DNA of 64,000 nt from Thiocystis violascens DSM 198 (GCF_000227745.2 NC_018012.1:2650501-2714500); one strand, 5' to 3'; positions 1-9,693 are shown, counted from the first letter of the stretch. The notes: generated by a model not told the origin, from the letters alone. Numbers and translations are program-made.

Positions 1-833
1 TCCTGGCAACGCGTCGCCAACCAGGTATTCGGCGCCGCGCAATCGCTGCACGTCACCCGCGGGGTGAACCGCCATTCACGCACGTTGCCGACCTGATTCT
101 CCGCCTGGCCCTTCTCTCAACCCGATTCCGGCGTGCAGGCGACCGGCTCGAACAGATCGTGATTGGCCAACGTCAGGAAGCGGCGGTTGAACTGGCGATC
201 CTTCCCGGTAAAGATCGCGTCCACCACCGTTTTGAGATTGTCGTAGACCACCCGCTGGGGGGCGCCGCCGAAGCAGGCAAAGGCGCGGACATGGGCATCG
301 AAGACCATCTCCTGGGTCTCGCGCGGATCGGCCACCACGAAGATTGGCCGACTGTCGGTCAGGCGAACGTGCGCCACCTTGTTCGTCTGTACGACGCGGC
401 CCAACTCGACCTCTTCATGGCTCCACTCGCATTGACAGGTCTCCCCCGGCGGAAACGCCAACGGCACGAAGGCTTGCGTGATGGCCGGATGACTGCCACG
501 CCGCACCTGCCAGCGCGTCACAGACCGCTGTACCGGGCCATCGGAGCCTTGGTAACCCTCGACCTGCAAGCCCTCGAACAAGCGTTTCGCCGTGCGCCGC
601 TGACGCCTCGGGAAGCGGGATTCGCGCTCCAGCCACTGTTCCAACTGGGCTTGGAACGCCCCCAGTTTCGGCAAAGGCGGATGCTGGCGGCGGTCGACCG
701 GCTCGGTCAGCGTAGTCAGCGCTTTGCGAACCGTGGGACGCGAGCGCCGAAGCTCACGGGCAATCGCGCCGACGCTCTCCCCGTCGACAAAATGACGCCG
801 TCGAATGTCGGCCATGAATTCCATCCTGATCAC
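1..833 (-). pseudogene. istA: IS21-family transposase IstA, interrupted by a nonsense codon and cut by the window edge
   Basis: Encodes the N-terminal two thirds of an IS21-type transposase: an HTH region (about residues 10-40, ARELRRSRPTVRKAL) followed by the start of the RNase-H-like integrase core, including VYDNLKTVV with its conserved Asp. A GTG start at 833 gives the longest N-terminus; an ATG lies at 824. After TPESG the frame hits TGA (117-119), where family members have Trp before EKGQ.EN. The same frame then continues as EKGQAENQVGNVREW to the left edge, so a single TGG-to-TGA change broke the gene. The usual first catalytic Asp also reads Glu here (CQCEWSHEE). The istB helper is not in the window. 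I see a dead insertion sequence; function is excluded unless the stop is read through. Confidence 0.85.
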
Positions 834-930
834 CCCAGGCTGCTCCGGCCAAAAGGCCGGCAGGTTGCACCGCTCCGGGGTGGAAAAACTTCAATGTCGA
901 TTGCCCCGGATCCCTGGGAAGTTTTCCTGG

Positions 931-1443
931 GTGATTAAAACCCCTAGCCAGATGATCGTCGGCGTCGAGGCCGTCACTGACATGGCGCAGATGACTCCCA
1001 TGATCGATCAAGTCGAAACGCGTTGCGGGCACGGCCCCGAGGAATGGCTGGTCGACGGCGGCTACCCCGCCCACGAGCAGTTCGAGCGCGCCGCCGAGCA
1101 CACCATCGTCTACGCTCCCGCCCCCAAACCCAAGACAGGCGCCGACACCGATCCGCACGCCCCGAAAGACGACGACAGCGCGGCGGTCGCCGAATGGCGC
1201 GAGCACATGGGCACCGACGCGGCCAAAGCGATCGACACCGAGCGCGCAACCACCGCCGAATGCGTCAACGCCCTGGCCCGCGAGCGCGGCCTCACGCGCC
1301 TGCGGGTGCGCGGAACCGCCAAAGTGCGCTGCGTCCTGCTGCTGCATGCCTTCGCCCGCAACCTGATGCGCACCTTCGCTCTGGCCCCGCAGTGGCTCGG
1401 TTACGGGAGAGGTGCGTCCGGCGAACCGGCGGTTGCAACGTAA
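931..1443 (+). pseudogene. 3' remnant of an IS1182-like (DDE) transposase
   Basis: The reading frame from about 931 carries the C-terminal half of an IS1182/IS5-superfamily transposase: MIVGVEAVTDMAQMTPMIDQ, the second-Asp region VDGGYPAHEQFE, and the C-terminal ECVNALARERGLTRLRVRG block with the LLLHAFARNLMR end. The N-terminal half, with the first Asp, is missing. Upstream sequence is instead the end of the IS21-like element, so the older transposon was probably split by it. There is no plausible ribosome-binding site or start at the beginning of the homologous part. A remnant, not a working gene. Confidence 0.75.
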
Positions 1444-1585
1444 AGCGCCGAAAAAAAAGCAATCATCTACCGCAGCCCGCGATCCGGGCGAGTAGGCCCT
1501 GTTCCCCGCCAACTGATCGGCCACGCGTCCCTCGCGCCGCCGCAGCGTCGCGCGCGACGTTCGCCGGCATGCCTGAATCGCCCTG

Positions 1586-2464
1586 ATGCACGGGAAGTCG
1601 AATTCTTCACAACCTCTCAGTCATCGGGTCAAGCTGCATTTCATCGCGTGTCTGGCTCCACTGATCGAGACCAACTACAACTTCATCGAGCTGGGACCGC
1701 GCGGGACTGGCAAGTCCTATTTCTTCAGCGATTTCTCGCCCTACTCGACCCTGATCAGCGGCGGCCAGGCCACCAAGGCCACGCTGTTCTACAACAATCA
1801 GCGCCGCAAGATCGGTCTGGTGGGGTTCTGGGACACTGTCGCCTTCGATGAGGTTGGTGGCATCAAGGTGAAGGACCAGGACATCATCCAGATCATGAAG
1901 GATTTCATGGCTAACGGGTGTTTTTCGCGCGGCGTGGAAGTCATCGCGGACGCCTCCATGGCCTTCGTCGGCAATCTCGATCTGTCTGTCGAGCAGATCG
2001 TGAACTCGGAAGTCTATGATCTCTTCCAGCCGCTGCCCAAGGAATTCGACCTCACGGTGCAGGATCGCTTCGCCACCTATCTGCCCGGTTGGGAAATGCC
2101 CAAGAACAGTAGCGAGTTTCTGACCAGCCACTACGGTTTCATCACCGACTACCTGGCCGAGGCTTTCCATCATCAGTTCAAGCAGAGCAATCGCTATGAG
2201 GAGGTCAGCCAGCGGATCAAACTGGGCAAAGCCGTCGAAGGGCGCGACGAAAAGGGGATCAAAAAGACGGTGTGCGCCTTGCTCAAGATCCTGCACCCGG
2301 ATGGTCAGCCCACGGACGCCGAGTTCGACGAGTACGTGGCCTACGCCGTGGAAATGCGACGTCGGGTGAAGGAGCAGATGAACAAACGCAAGACCGACGA
2401 CGAGCGACCCCTTCAACCCTGGCGCGGTCCAGGCGAACGAGCCGTGCCGTGGGCGCGGGCCTGA
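1586..2464 (+). pseudogene. brxL: BrxL (BREX defence Lon-like AAA+ protein), truncated at both ends
   Basis: BrxL is the AAA+ Lon-like subunit of type I BREX phage-defence systems. This frame holds only the ATPase core: ELGPRGTGKSYFFSDFSPYS (Walker A), FWDTVAFDEVGGIK (Walker B), MKDFMANGCFSRG, MAFVGNLDLSVEQ (sensor-like), DRFATYLPGWEMPK, SHYGFITDYLAEAFH and RRRVKEQMNKRK. About 170-190 residues that family members carry before LSHRVKLHF are absent, and sequence after TDDE (near 2404) no longer looks like BrxL, so the C-terminal protease-like part is gone too. The ATG at 1586 is probably fortuitous. No brxA, B, C, pglX or pglZ neighbour is present. The intact Walker motifs suggest fairly recent decay. 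Family assignment is confident; loss of function is inferred from the truncation. Confidence 0.85.
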
Positions 2465-2499
2465 GTCGCTGTGTGAGCCGGCGACACGCGCCCGCCCAT

Positions 2500-3927
2500 T
2501 CAGCGGGCCAGCCGCGCCAGTCGATCCTGATAGCGCCGCATCACCAGGAGATGGAAAACCGCCTGAGTCACGCGGTACAGAAACCAGGGCAGCGACGGTT
2601 GATAGTCGTGGATGGCGGCCATGGTGTAGCGTCCCCCGAGCAGGGTGTGGAACTCGAAGCGGGCCTGGCTCGGGCCGCGCGCGCGACTGAGCAGGCCGCC
2701 AACGATCAAATGGATCTGACGATCCGGCGTGCTCTCCGCGTCCAGTCGCTGGAGCGATAGCAGGGTGACGCGCGGAAAGCGCATCCGGACCTCGCAGCGC
2801 CCGTCCGCGTCCAGCTCGGTTTCGATGAAGGGCCAGCAGCAGCCGCCCAGCCAGCGGAAATAGTTGCCCGCAACCCAGTGCGCATCCTGACCGGGCGGCA
2901 ACAGAATGCGCTGGATGGAGCGTACCCGACTGGCCTCGCGGATGCAGTGCCGGTCCTCGTCGCGCAGGGGTTGACGCGGATTGGGCCGCAAACGACCGCT
3001 ACGCGGATCGAGCGCGGCGGCAAGCGCCGCGCGAAAGGGCTGCGAGTCGGGATCGATGGCCCGCTGGACCGGGTTGTCGCGCATGCGGATATCGTGCGGC
3101 AGGCTCTCGACCACCGGACCGACCAGGGCGGACGGCGCACCGCCGATCAGACGTGCCGTCAGTGAGACGAGCCACAGCGGCAGATAGGGCAGTCGCAGAA
3201 AACGCCGACGCACGCCGAGCACCTCGGCGGTCTGGCGCAGCATCGTCTCGTAGCTGAGCGACTCGGGGCCGCCGATGTCGAAGGCTCCGCGACAGGTCTC
3301 GGGCTGCCCCAGGCAGTGCAGCAAGGCGCGCACCAGATCGTCGAGCGCGATCGGCCGGGTGACGGATCCCGCCTGCGAGGGAAGCGCCAGCAAGGGCAGG
3401 CGGCGAACGAGGTCGACCAGCAGCCGCGGCGCCGACCCGCCCGGCCCGACCACCAGCCCGGCGCGCAGCGTCGTCACCGGGGTGCCGCGCGAGGCCAGGA
3501 TGAGTTCGACTTCGCGACGATTCCAGAGCAGCGGCGAGATCCGGAATCCATCGGGGATCACCCCGCCGACGAACAGGATCTGTCGCACCCCGTTGGCCGC
3601 CGCCGCGAGGGCGAAATTGTCCGCCAGGATCAGATCCATGTCGCGCGGCTGGGCCTGGGTCAGGCGCGAGGAGGGCGCCAGCGAGTGCACCAGATAGATC
3701 GCATACTCGGCGCCCTCCAGGCTCGCCGTGACCGCGCGCGCGGAAAACAGATCGCACTGGCGCCAGGCGACATGGCCCTCGGAGTCGGGCGTGCGTGCCC
3801 GGGCCGGCGAACGGGTTAGCGCGACGACCTCATGGCGCGCGGCCAGCGCGCGGCAAACCGCGGTCCCGATAAAGCCGCTGGCACCAGCGACGACGACCCG
3901 CGGGCGCGGCGGTTGCGACATTGGCAT
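2500..3927 (-). CDS. NAD(P)-binding epimerase/SDR-like protein with C-terminal DUF2867-like region
   Basis: About 475 residues. The N-terminus is an atypical short-chain dehydrogenase Rossmann fold with the dinucleotide motif VVAGASGFIGTAV (residues about 9-21) and features shared with complex-I-assembly/NmrA-like epimerases (IYLVHSL, FVGGVIPDGF, ALDDLVRALL). The last 140 residues (FEFHTLLGGRYTMAAIHDYQ, MRRYQDRLARL) resemble the DUF2867 tail found on such proteins, which looks membrane- or lipid-associated; the substrate is unknown. Two adjacent Met codons (3927 and 3921) can start it. It lies 20 nt behind the UDG-family gene and is probably the last gene of the glnS transcription unit. Confidence 0.8.
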   Translation of the reverse strand: MPMSQPPRPRVVVAGASGFIGTAVCRALAARHEVVALTRSPARARTPDSEGHVAWRQCDLFSARAVTASLEGAEYAIYLVHSLAPSSRLTQAQPRDMDLILADNFALAAAANGVRQILFVGGVIPDGFRISPLLWNRREVELILASRGTPVTTLRAGLVVGPGGSAPRLLVDLVRRLPLLALPSQAGSVTRPIALDDLVRALLHCLGQPETCRGAFDIGGPESLSYETMLRQTAEVLGVRRRFLRLPYLPLWLVSLTARLIGGAPSALVGPVVESLPHDIRMRDNPVQRAIDPDSQPFRAALAAALDPRSGRLRPNPRQPLRDEDRHCIREASRVRSIQRILLPPGQDAHWVAGNYFRWLGGCCWPFIETELDADGRCEVRMRFPRVTLLSLQRLDAESTPDRQIHLIVGGLLSRARGPSQARFEFHTLLGGRYTMAAIHDYQPSLPWFLYRVTQAVFHLLVMRRYQDRLARLAR

Positions 3928-3947
3928 GAAATCCCGAGCGCGGCCGG

Positions 3948-4637
3948 TCAATCGGCGACCGGCATCCGGCCATCGATTGGCTCGGGCGTATCCAGGTCCG
4001 CCAGCCCGCGCCAGTCGGGATGCGCGGCAATCCGCTCCAGCGCCTGTGCAAGCAGGGTCCGGCCCGGCTCCATCTTGAACCAGGTGGAGGCGCCCGAGGG
4101 GTGCGGCAGCGGGATGATGTCGGCGGTCCAGCCCATTTTTGACCGATAGGGCCATTGCTGGCCAATCACCTCGTTCAACAGCCTGAATTCCATCACTTGA
4201 GCGATGGCGAGCTTGCCGACCGGGATGATGAGACGCGGGCGCAGCAGGTTCATTTCGGCTCGCCACCAGCCGCCGCAACGCTCGACCTCGCCGCGATCCG
4301 GCACGCGGTCGCCGCCCTTGGGGTTCTTGCCGGGAAAACAGCGACAGACCGCGCTGATCAGGAGGCGCTCGCGACAGGCGGCTTCGTTCAGGCCAATCGA
4401 CGCGAACCAGCCAAAGAGGGTCTTGCCGGCGGTCCAGCAAAAGGGGCGTAGTTGTTCGATTTCGCGGGTGCCGGGAGCCTGTCCGATCACCATCACCGGC
4501 GAGAGGACGGCGGCGCTGTGCACCGGCGGTCCCTGCATGCCGGGACAGCGGCGGCAGGCTTCCAGGTCGGCATGCAGGCGGACGAGCGTGGCGTGCCGAG
4601 CGCGCGGGTCGGCGTTCTGGAGATTCGATTCGGGCAT
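3948..4637 (-). CDS. Uracil-DNA glycosylase family protein
   Basis: 229 residues of the uracil-DNA glycosylase superfamily, which excises uracil or related bases from DNA. The water-activating motif region reads VIGQAPGTREIE (about residues 50-61) and the minor-groove/leucine-loop motif reads PLPHPSGAS near residue 182. Cysteine pairs CRRC (28-31) and CRC (98-100) could ligate an iron-sulfur cluster as in family 4/5 enzymes, though the spacing is not a perfect match, and the active-site residue of the first motif is unusual, so base specificity cannot be assigned. It begins 4 nt after the DinB-like gene and precedes the SDR-like gene by 20 nt. Confidence 0.8.
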   Translation of the reverse strand: MPESNLQNADPRARHATLVRLHADLEACRRCPGMQGPPVHSAAVLSPVMVIGQAPGTREIEQLRPFCWTAGKTLFGWFASIGLNEAACRERLLISAVCRCFPGKNPKGGDRVPDRGEVERCGGWWRAEMNLLRPRLIIPVGKLAIAQVMEFRLLNEVIGQQWPYRSKMGWTADIIPLPHPSGASTWFKMEPGRTLLAQALERIAAHPDWRGLADLDTPEPIDGRMPVAD

Positions 4638-4641
4638 AGGG

Positions 4642-5223
4642 TCAGTTCAGCCGTCGCACGATCTTTTCGATCTGAATGCGATGGGTGCGGTTGTGAATCG
4701 CCGCCAACGCATGCCACTGGCGTGCCGTCAGCGGGCCGAACCAGGGATGCGGGTGTCGCGCGCGGGCGTTCAGGGGGCCAAGGCGCTCGATCAGGCGCGA
4801 ATAGCGTTCGACCGTGGCGCCCAGAGCCTGGATCCGATCCGAGCCGACATCCGCGTGGGGCCAGACATCCTCGTTCTGAATCTCGATCTCATGATCGCAG
4901 CCGGAGCACATGGCATGGAGCAGGGCCGTGATCGCGGTGTTGACCATCGCCAGATGGTCCAGCGTCATATAGACGGACCAGTGCCGGCTGCTGTCCTCGA
5001 TCCCCGGAAAGCGCCGGATCGTGACGATCCGGGACGCCTGTTCGCGCGGAAGCCGGCGGCTCAGGACGATGGCGCGCCCGGCCTCGGCGCGAAACAGCCG
5101 CAGAATCGACGCCGGCGAGGCGAAGGACGCATAACCCCGAATACCGAGATCGGCGACCCAGCGTTCATGAACGGGGATCCCGACGACAGATCGTTTCAGA
5201 TCGTCCGGGGCGCGCGGGATCAT
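4642..5223 (-). CDS. DinB-like (DUF1569-type) putative metalloenzyme
   Basis: 193 residues. The ATG at 5221-5223 shares its bases with the glnS stop (ATGA overlap), which fixes this start over longer frames and implies translational coupling. The four-helix DinB/YfiT-like signature is suggested by a first His in [10 protein letters not shown] and a late [15 protein letters not shown], which together can form the His3 metal site of this superfamily. Members are nickel/zinc-dependent thiol transferases or are of unknown function; no substrate can be assigned. The region [12 protein letters not shown] and the C-terminal HAL..IHNRTH segment are the best conserved parts. Confidence 0.7.
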   Translation of the reverse strand: MIPRAPDDLKRSVVGIPVHERWVADLGIRGYASFASPASILRLFRAEAGRAIVLSRRLPREQASRIVTIRRFPGIEDSSRHWSVYMTLDHLAMVNTAITALLHAMCSGCDHEIEIQNEDVWPHADVGSDRIQALGATVERYSRLIERLGPLNARARHPHPWFGPLTARQWHALAAIHNRTHRIQIEKIVRRLN

Positions 5224-6893
5224 GGCTGACTTTTCCCCCAGGCATCGCGCAAACCGACGGTCAGATTGAACACCGGACGCTCCGGGGTCGTCTCCGGATC
5301 GGCGACGAAATAGCCCTCGCGCTCGAACTGGAACCGCTCGCCAGGCTGCACGCCTTGTAACGCGGGTTCCACGACGCAATCGGCGAGTACCCGTAATGAA
5401 TCCGGATTGATGTCGGCGCGGTAGTCCGATCCGCCGGCGCCGGGCGTGGGCACCCGAAACAACCGGTCGTAGAGCCGAACCTTGGCCGGGATGCCGTGAG
5501 CAACCGAGACCCAATGAATCACGCCCTTGACCTTGCGGCCCTCGGGATTCTTGCCCAGGGTGTCGAGATCGACGGTCGCCCGCAGTTCGACGACCTCGCC
5601 CGCCGCATCCTTGACGATCTCGTCGCAGCGAATCACGTAGGCGTTGCGCAGACGCACCTCGCCGCCGGGGATCAGCCGCTTGAAACCCTTGGGCGGAAGT
5701 TCGGCGAAATCGGCGCGGTCGATATAGATTGCCCGCCCGAAGGGAACCGGCCGGGAACCCATGCGCTCGTCCTTGGGATGGTTCCCGGCCTCCATGGTCT
5801 CCTGGCGATCTTGCGGATAGTTGGTCAGAACCACCTTGAGCGGACGCAGAACCGCCATCCGACGCGGCACGGTGGCGTCCAGATCGTCGCGAATCGCGCT
5901 TTCCAGCAGGGCCATCTCGACCAGATTATCGGACTTGGTGACGCCGACGCGCTCGCAGAACTCGCGGATGGCGGCGGGCGTGTAACCGCGCCGGCGCAGT
6001 CCCGCCAGCGTCGGCATGCGCGGATCGTCCCAACCCTGCACCAGACGCTCGCTCACCAGTTCGGTCAGTCGGCGCTTACTCATCACGGTGTATTCCAGAT
6101 TCAGCCGGCTGAATTCGATCTGGCGCGGCTTGCTCGGCACCGAGACATGCTCGATGCACCAGTCGTAGAGCGGGCGATGGTCCTCGAATTCCAGGGTGCA
6201 GAGCGAATGGGTGATCCCTTCCAGCGCATCGGAGAGCGGGTGGGTGTAGTCGTAGGTCGGATAGAGACACCAGGCGCTGCCGGTCTGGTGGTGGACCACG
6301 CCATGTTTGATGCGGTAAAGCACCGGATCACGCAGATTGATGTTCGGCGAGGCCATGTCGATACGCGCGCGCAGGGTGCGCGCGCCGTCCGGGAACTCGC
6401 CCGCGCGCATGCGCTTGAACAAGTCCAGATTATCCGCCATCGAACGGTCGCGGTTGGGACTGTCGCGGCCCGGCTCGGTCAGGGTGCCGCGATAGACACG
6501 AGTCTCCTCGGCACTGAGATCGCAGACATAGGCCAGACCCTGTTCGATCAACTCGATGGCGAAGGCATAAAGCTGCTCGAAATAGTCCGAGGCGAAAAAC
6601 AGCCGGTCGCCCCAGTCAAATCCGAGCCAGCGGACATCGGCCTGGATGGAATCGACGAACTCGACGTTTTCCTTGTTCGGATTGGTATCGTCGAAGCGCA
6701 GATTGCAGCGTCCGCCGAAGGCTTCGGCGAGACCGAAATTGAGCACGATCGACTTGGCGTGGCCGATATGCAGATAGCCATTCGGCTCGGGCGGAAAGCG
6801 GGTGACGATCCGGTCATGCTTGCCGGAAGCCAGATCCGCTTCGACGATCTGGCGGATGAAATTGGTGCGTGGCGTCTCGGCGGCGTCGGTCAT
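5220..6893 (-). CDS. glnS: Glutaminyl-tRNA synthetase
   Basis: 557 residues, the usual length for bacterial GlnRS, which charges tRNA-Gln in the cytoplasm. The class Ib HIGH motif is HIGH (residues 42-45, in [13 protein letters not shown]) and the KMSKS equivalent is VMSKRRL near residue 270. The two C-terminal beta-barrel anticodon-binding regions are present (IYIDRADF..., VKGVIHWVS...). Start ATG at 6893. The divergent DUF1840 gene starts 287 nt away, so a promoter must lie in 6894-7180. The stop overlaps the DinB-like start, making glnS the head of a four-gene unit. Confidence 0.97.
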   Translation of the reverse strand: MTDAAETPRTNFIRQIVEADLASGKHDRIVTRFPPEPNGYLHIGHAKSIVLNFGLAEAFGGRCNLRFDDTNPNKENVEFVDSIQADVRWLGFDWGDRLFFASDYFEQLYAFAIELIEQGLAYVCDLSAEETRVYRGTLTEPGRDSPNRDRSMADNLDLFKRMRAGEFPDGARTLRARIDMASPNINLRDPVLYRIKHGVVHHQTGSAWCLYPTYDYTHPLSDALEGITHSLCTLEFEDHRPLYDWCIEHVSVPSKPRQIEFSRLNLEYTVMSKRRLTELVSERLVQGWDDPRMPTLAGLRRRGYTPAAIREFCERVGVTKSDNLVEMALLESAIRDDLDATVPRRMAVLRPLKVVLTNYPQDRQETMEAGNHPKDERMGSRPVPFGRAIYIDRADFAELPPKGFKRLIPGGEVRLRNAYVIRCDEIVKDAAGEVVELRATVDLDTLGKNPEGRKVKGVIHWVSVAHGIPAKVRLYDRLFRVPTPGAGGSDYRADINPDSLRVLADCVVEPALQGVQPGERFQFEREGYFVADPETTPERPVFNLTVGLRDAWGKSQP

Positions 6894-7180
6894 GGTCTCT
6901 CGGGCGTCTCGGGCGACGGATGGGAAGCGATAAGATCCGCATTCTAGCGCGTGTCACGGCGATTGAAAGAACTCGGTTTGCTGGTGTCGCGACGGGCCAT
7001 TTTTTCAGGTAAGGCCGGACCGTGGCACTCGCAACGGGCGCCATCGACGCCTGCCCTGCCGTCTGCCGCGGACCGGGATGCGTAACGCGGCCATGGCGCG
7101 CGCGGAGTGTACAATGCGGCGAAAATCCATCCGCGATGGTAGCGGAATCACGCTTCTTTCCACACGAGACCGAGGTTCCC

Positions 7181-7495
7181 ATGCTGATCAAATTTCAAAC
7201 CAAGGCTTATGCCACCATCACCATGTTCGGCGACGTGGCCGTGACACTCATCAAGCTGATGGGGCATAGCGGAAACGTACCGGGCGCGCTTCTGGCGGAA
7301 GATGTGCCGAACGCGTTGGCACGGTTGAAGGCAGCGGTCGCGGAACACCCGAACGATCCGCTGGACCCCGCCGCCAGTACCTCGCGGGGATCGAACGAAG
7401 GTCAGCACGTCAGCCTCGCCCATCGGGCATTGCCCTTGATCGAACTGCTGACGGCCGCGGCGGCGGCGGGCGAGAATGTGATGTGGGAAAATTAA
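7181..7495 (+). CDS. DUF1840 family small protein
   Basis: 104 residues. Starts MLIKFQTKAYATITMFGDVA, typical of the proteobacterial DUF1840 family, and ends with the LIELLTAAAAAGENVMWE block characteristic of it. A longer frame begins upstream at 7022, but the family start is the ATG at 7181. Function unknown; family members are small soluble cytoplasmic proteins. It stands alone, divergent from glnS, and is followed 87 nt later by a small GC hairpin. Confidence 0.85.
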   Translation: MLIKFQTKAYATITMFGDVAVTLIKLMGHSGNVPGALLAEDVPNALARLKAAVAEHPNDPLDPAASTSRGSNEGQHVSLAHRALPLIELLTAAAAAGENVMWEN

Positions 7496-7581
7496 GCGGA
7501 CCATCCTGGACGCGATTGGACGCGACCGCTTCGACCGTCACAAAGGCTGCCGAGGTTGTTCCAATCCAAAAACATTGCATA

Positions 7582-7600
7582 CCGCGCTGGGCGCGGTTTT
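7582..7600 (+). terminator. Possible intrinsic terminator/attenuator before the gene at 7615
   Basis: CCGCGC-TGG-GCGCGG followed by TTTT. The stem is 6 bp with a 3-nt loop and a short T run. It could end the DUF1840 transcript, but lies just upstream of the next gene's AGAGGA ribosome-binding site, so it could also act as a leader hairpin. Confidence 0.4.
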
Positions 7601-7614
7601 AAGAGGATCGTTTT

Positions 7615-9477
7615 ATGGAAGCCTCCTACAAAGTATCAGCGTTGGGAATCGCGCCGGGCCATTTTGAGAACACCGTGCGGGATGGGCTGAAGGATCTGCT
7701 GAAAGGAGATCCCGCCACCTTCGAGCCGAAATTTCAGCGCATCCTGCTCAATCAGCAGGTCGTGCTCGTCAAGAATCTCCCGGAAGTCGCGGCCCGCAAT
7801 CTTTACGACAAGCTGACCGAGATCGGCTTTCTCTGCCGCATCGATCCCATGGCGCTGACCCTGGAAACGAAGACCTATCGCTGCCCTGCCTGCGGACACG
7901 AACAGCCGCATGCGACCGATGGCACGCCCGACACCTGCGAGAAATGCCACATCATCGGCGATCGCTACAAGGGCAATCAGCCCAATCGCCGCAATCGGGA
8001 ATTGCACGACGCCATCGAACTCGAACGCCGCGCGCTCGCCGCGCAGTCGACGGTCGCGGACGAAAAACAAACGCGCGAAGCCGAGCGCAAACGCAACGCG
8101 AAGCTCCGCAAAATCGCTCGTCGCAAGGTCGAACAGGAACTGGGCGTGACCTTCTTCAGCAAACTGCGTCCCTATCTGGCGCCGCGCGTCCTTCTGCCCG
8201 CCGTGGCCGGCCTGGCGCTGCTTGGCGGCAGCGTCGGTTTGGTGCTGTGGGATCAGCGTCTCGGAGATGTCGGGGCCGTCGACACCGCCGATGCCGCCCT
8301 GCCGAGCGGTCAACCGGGCGGCATGCAGGTCGTGATTACGCCCCCGCCGGGCCTGTCGGTCACGGTTGGCGCGGATCCCGCGCTGGGCGGGACCGCTGAT
8401 CTGTCCCCGGATGGGGTCGAAAGCGCCCTGGCAGGCGCCGGCGGGACATCCCCGGACAGGCTGTCCGAGTCGGCCGTCGCCTCGGGTGTGGCCGCCTCGG
8501 AGATTGACGCATCGGGGATGACCGGCAAACCCGCGCTGAAGGTCGACATTCCCGATCTGCCCGCCAGCGCCAAGTCGTTCGCAACGAACGACCCAGCGTT
8601 CCCGACGACCGCCAGCGATCCTCGCGTCCTCGCCAGCCTGGCCTTCTACCAACTCGACACAGGCGATCTCGGCGCCGCGACCAGGACGCTCGACCGGGCG
8701 ACCCTGGCCATGAACGGAGCACCGGACGCCGCGCGCGCGCTCCCGAAGGATCGATTGCTGCGCGACGCCGTGGCTCTGCGCGCCGGTCTCGCGGACCAAT
8801 ATGCCAAACAGGCCGATCTCACCAGCGCGCAGTCTCAGTGGCGACGGGCCAACCTGCTCGCCGACTCCATTCCAGCCGCCGATTTTCGGGCGATGGCCTA
8901 CGGAAGTCTCGGCCGCGCGAGCCATGAGAATCGCGAATTGCCCGCCCAAAAAGAATATCTTGGCCTGGCCGTCGAGACCGCCGCGCAGTCCGCCGGGGGA
9001 TCGCTTGAGCGGATTGACCTTCTCGGTACGCTTGCCCGCGATTTCGCGCTGATCGGTCAGCACGAGCGCGCCACGGCCTTCTTCGAGAAAGCGACGACCG
9101 CGCTGAGCCGGATCCAGGATCGCGCGATCCAACCGGTTGCCCAGGCGATCCTGGCGCAGCGCCTCGCCGAAGCTGGCGAGACCGAAACCGCAGCGGCCAT
9201 GCTGGGCAGTTCGCTGCCCCCATCGGCGGACGAAGTCGCCGCTCCCGCCAGCGCGCGCCACCCGGAGGCGCTCGCCGCCCTGGCGAGCAGCCGTGCCCGG
9301 CAAGGCGATATCACGCAGGCGCAGACCGATTTTTCCGCCGCCATCGTGCAGGCCAGAAGCCTGACCGATCCCGTCGCGCGCACCGAGTCGCTCGTCTATC
9401 TGGCCCGCGCCATCTTCCAGGCCGGCGACCCCGCCGCCGCCGGGCAGCTCGTCGACTCGGCGGGTTCCTGGGACTGA
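7615..9477 (+). CDS. Unrecognised protein: N-terminal alpha/beta domain, zinc ribbon, coiled coil, one TM helix, TPR-like C-terminus
   Basis: 620 residues with a good start (AGAGGA 8 nt before ATG). Residues 1-85 look like a small alpha/beta domain (QVVLVKNLPEVAARNLYDKL...GFLCRI) similar in pattern to the ribosomal L7/L12-like modules of some bacterial membrane proteins. A C4 zinc ribbon follows (CPACGH...TCEKCH, about 90-118), then a charged Arg/Lys/Glu-rich helix (125-170) and one transmembrane helix (about 183-205). A Gly/Ala/Pro-rich linker leads to about 300 residues of helical repeats resembling TPRs. The topology suggests N-in, with the repeats outside. I do not recognise the family as a whole; a scaffold or stress-sensing role would be speculation. 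Confidence 0.65.
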   Translation: MEASYKVSALGIAPGHFENTVRDGLKDLLKGDPATFEPKFQRILLNQQVVLVKNLPEVAARNLYDKLTEIGFLCRIDPMALTLETKTYRCPACGHEQPHATDGTPDTCEKCHIIGDRYKGNQPNRRNRELHDAIELERRALAAQSTVADEKQTREAERKRNAKLRKIARRKVEQELGVTFFSKLRPYLAPRVLLPAVAGLALLGGSVGLVLWDQRLGDVGAVDTADAALPSGQPGGMQVVITPPPGLSVTVGADPALGGTADLSPDGVESALAGAGGTSPDRLSESAVASGVAASEIDASGMTGKPALKVDIPDLPASAKSFATNDPAFPTTASDPRVLASLAFYQLDTGDLGAATRTLDRATLAMNGAPDAARALPKDRLLRDAVALRAGLADQYAKQADLTSAQSQWRRANLLADSIPAADFRAMAYGSLGRASHENRELPAQKEYLGLAVETAAQSAGGSLERIDLLGTLARDFALIGQHERATAFFEKATTALSRIQDRAIQPVAQAILAQRLAEAGETETAAAMLGSSLPPSADEVAAPASARHPEALAALASSRARQGDITQAQTDFSAAIVQARSLTDPVARTESLVYLARAIFQAGDPAAAGQLVDSAGSWD

Positions 9478-9509
9478 GGCGCTGCGCGGAAAGCGTCGTC
9501 GCTACCGAC

Positions 9510-9561
9510 ATCCGTTCGTGGTGAGTCCTGATCCCAACGCAGGATTGACCCATGAACGGAT
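9510..9561. repeat. Degenerate REP-like palindrome (CCGTTCGTGG family)
   Basis: Outer arms ATCCGTTCGTGG and CCATGAACGGAT differ at one position and enclose a second inner palindrome (TCCTG...CAGGA). The core CCGTTCGTGGTGAG is the same as in the longer palindrome at 39372-39440, so both belong to one dispersed family. Confidence 0.6.
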
Positions 9562-9653
9562 GAAACGCCAAATTTTAAATCCATTGCGCACACCGATTCG
9601 ACATCGGGGCAGAGATGAGATGAGGATGGGCTTGAAGAGGCGGGATGCGTTCT

Positions 9654-9672
9654 GAAAAGGTAGAGCCTTTTC
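9654..9672 (-). terminator. Possible terminator hairpin for tRNA-Cys
   Basis: GAAAAGG-TAGAG-CCTTTTC, a 7-bp stem 22 nt beyond the tRNA 3' end in the direction of transcription. The T residues lie within the stem rather than after it, so it is a weak candidate. Confidence 0.35.
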
Positions 9673-9693
9673 AACGCAGTAACCTTGAATGCT

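Noticed and set aside
5496..6947. Long plus-strand open frame of 483 residues opposite glnS
   Set aside because: Lies antisense to a certain glnS gene; composition reflects the complementary high-GC codon pattern. The same applies to long antisense frames opposite the kinase, the GGDEF-EAL genes and ftsH.
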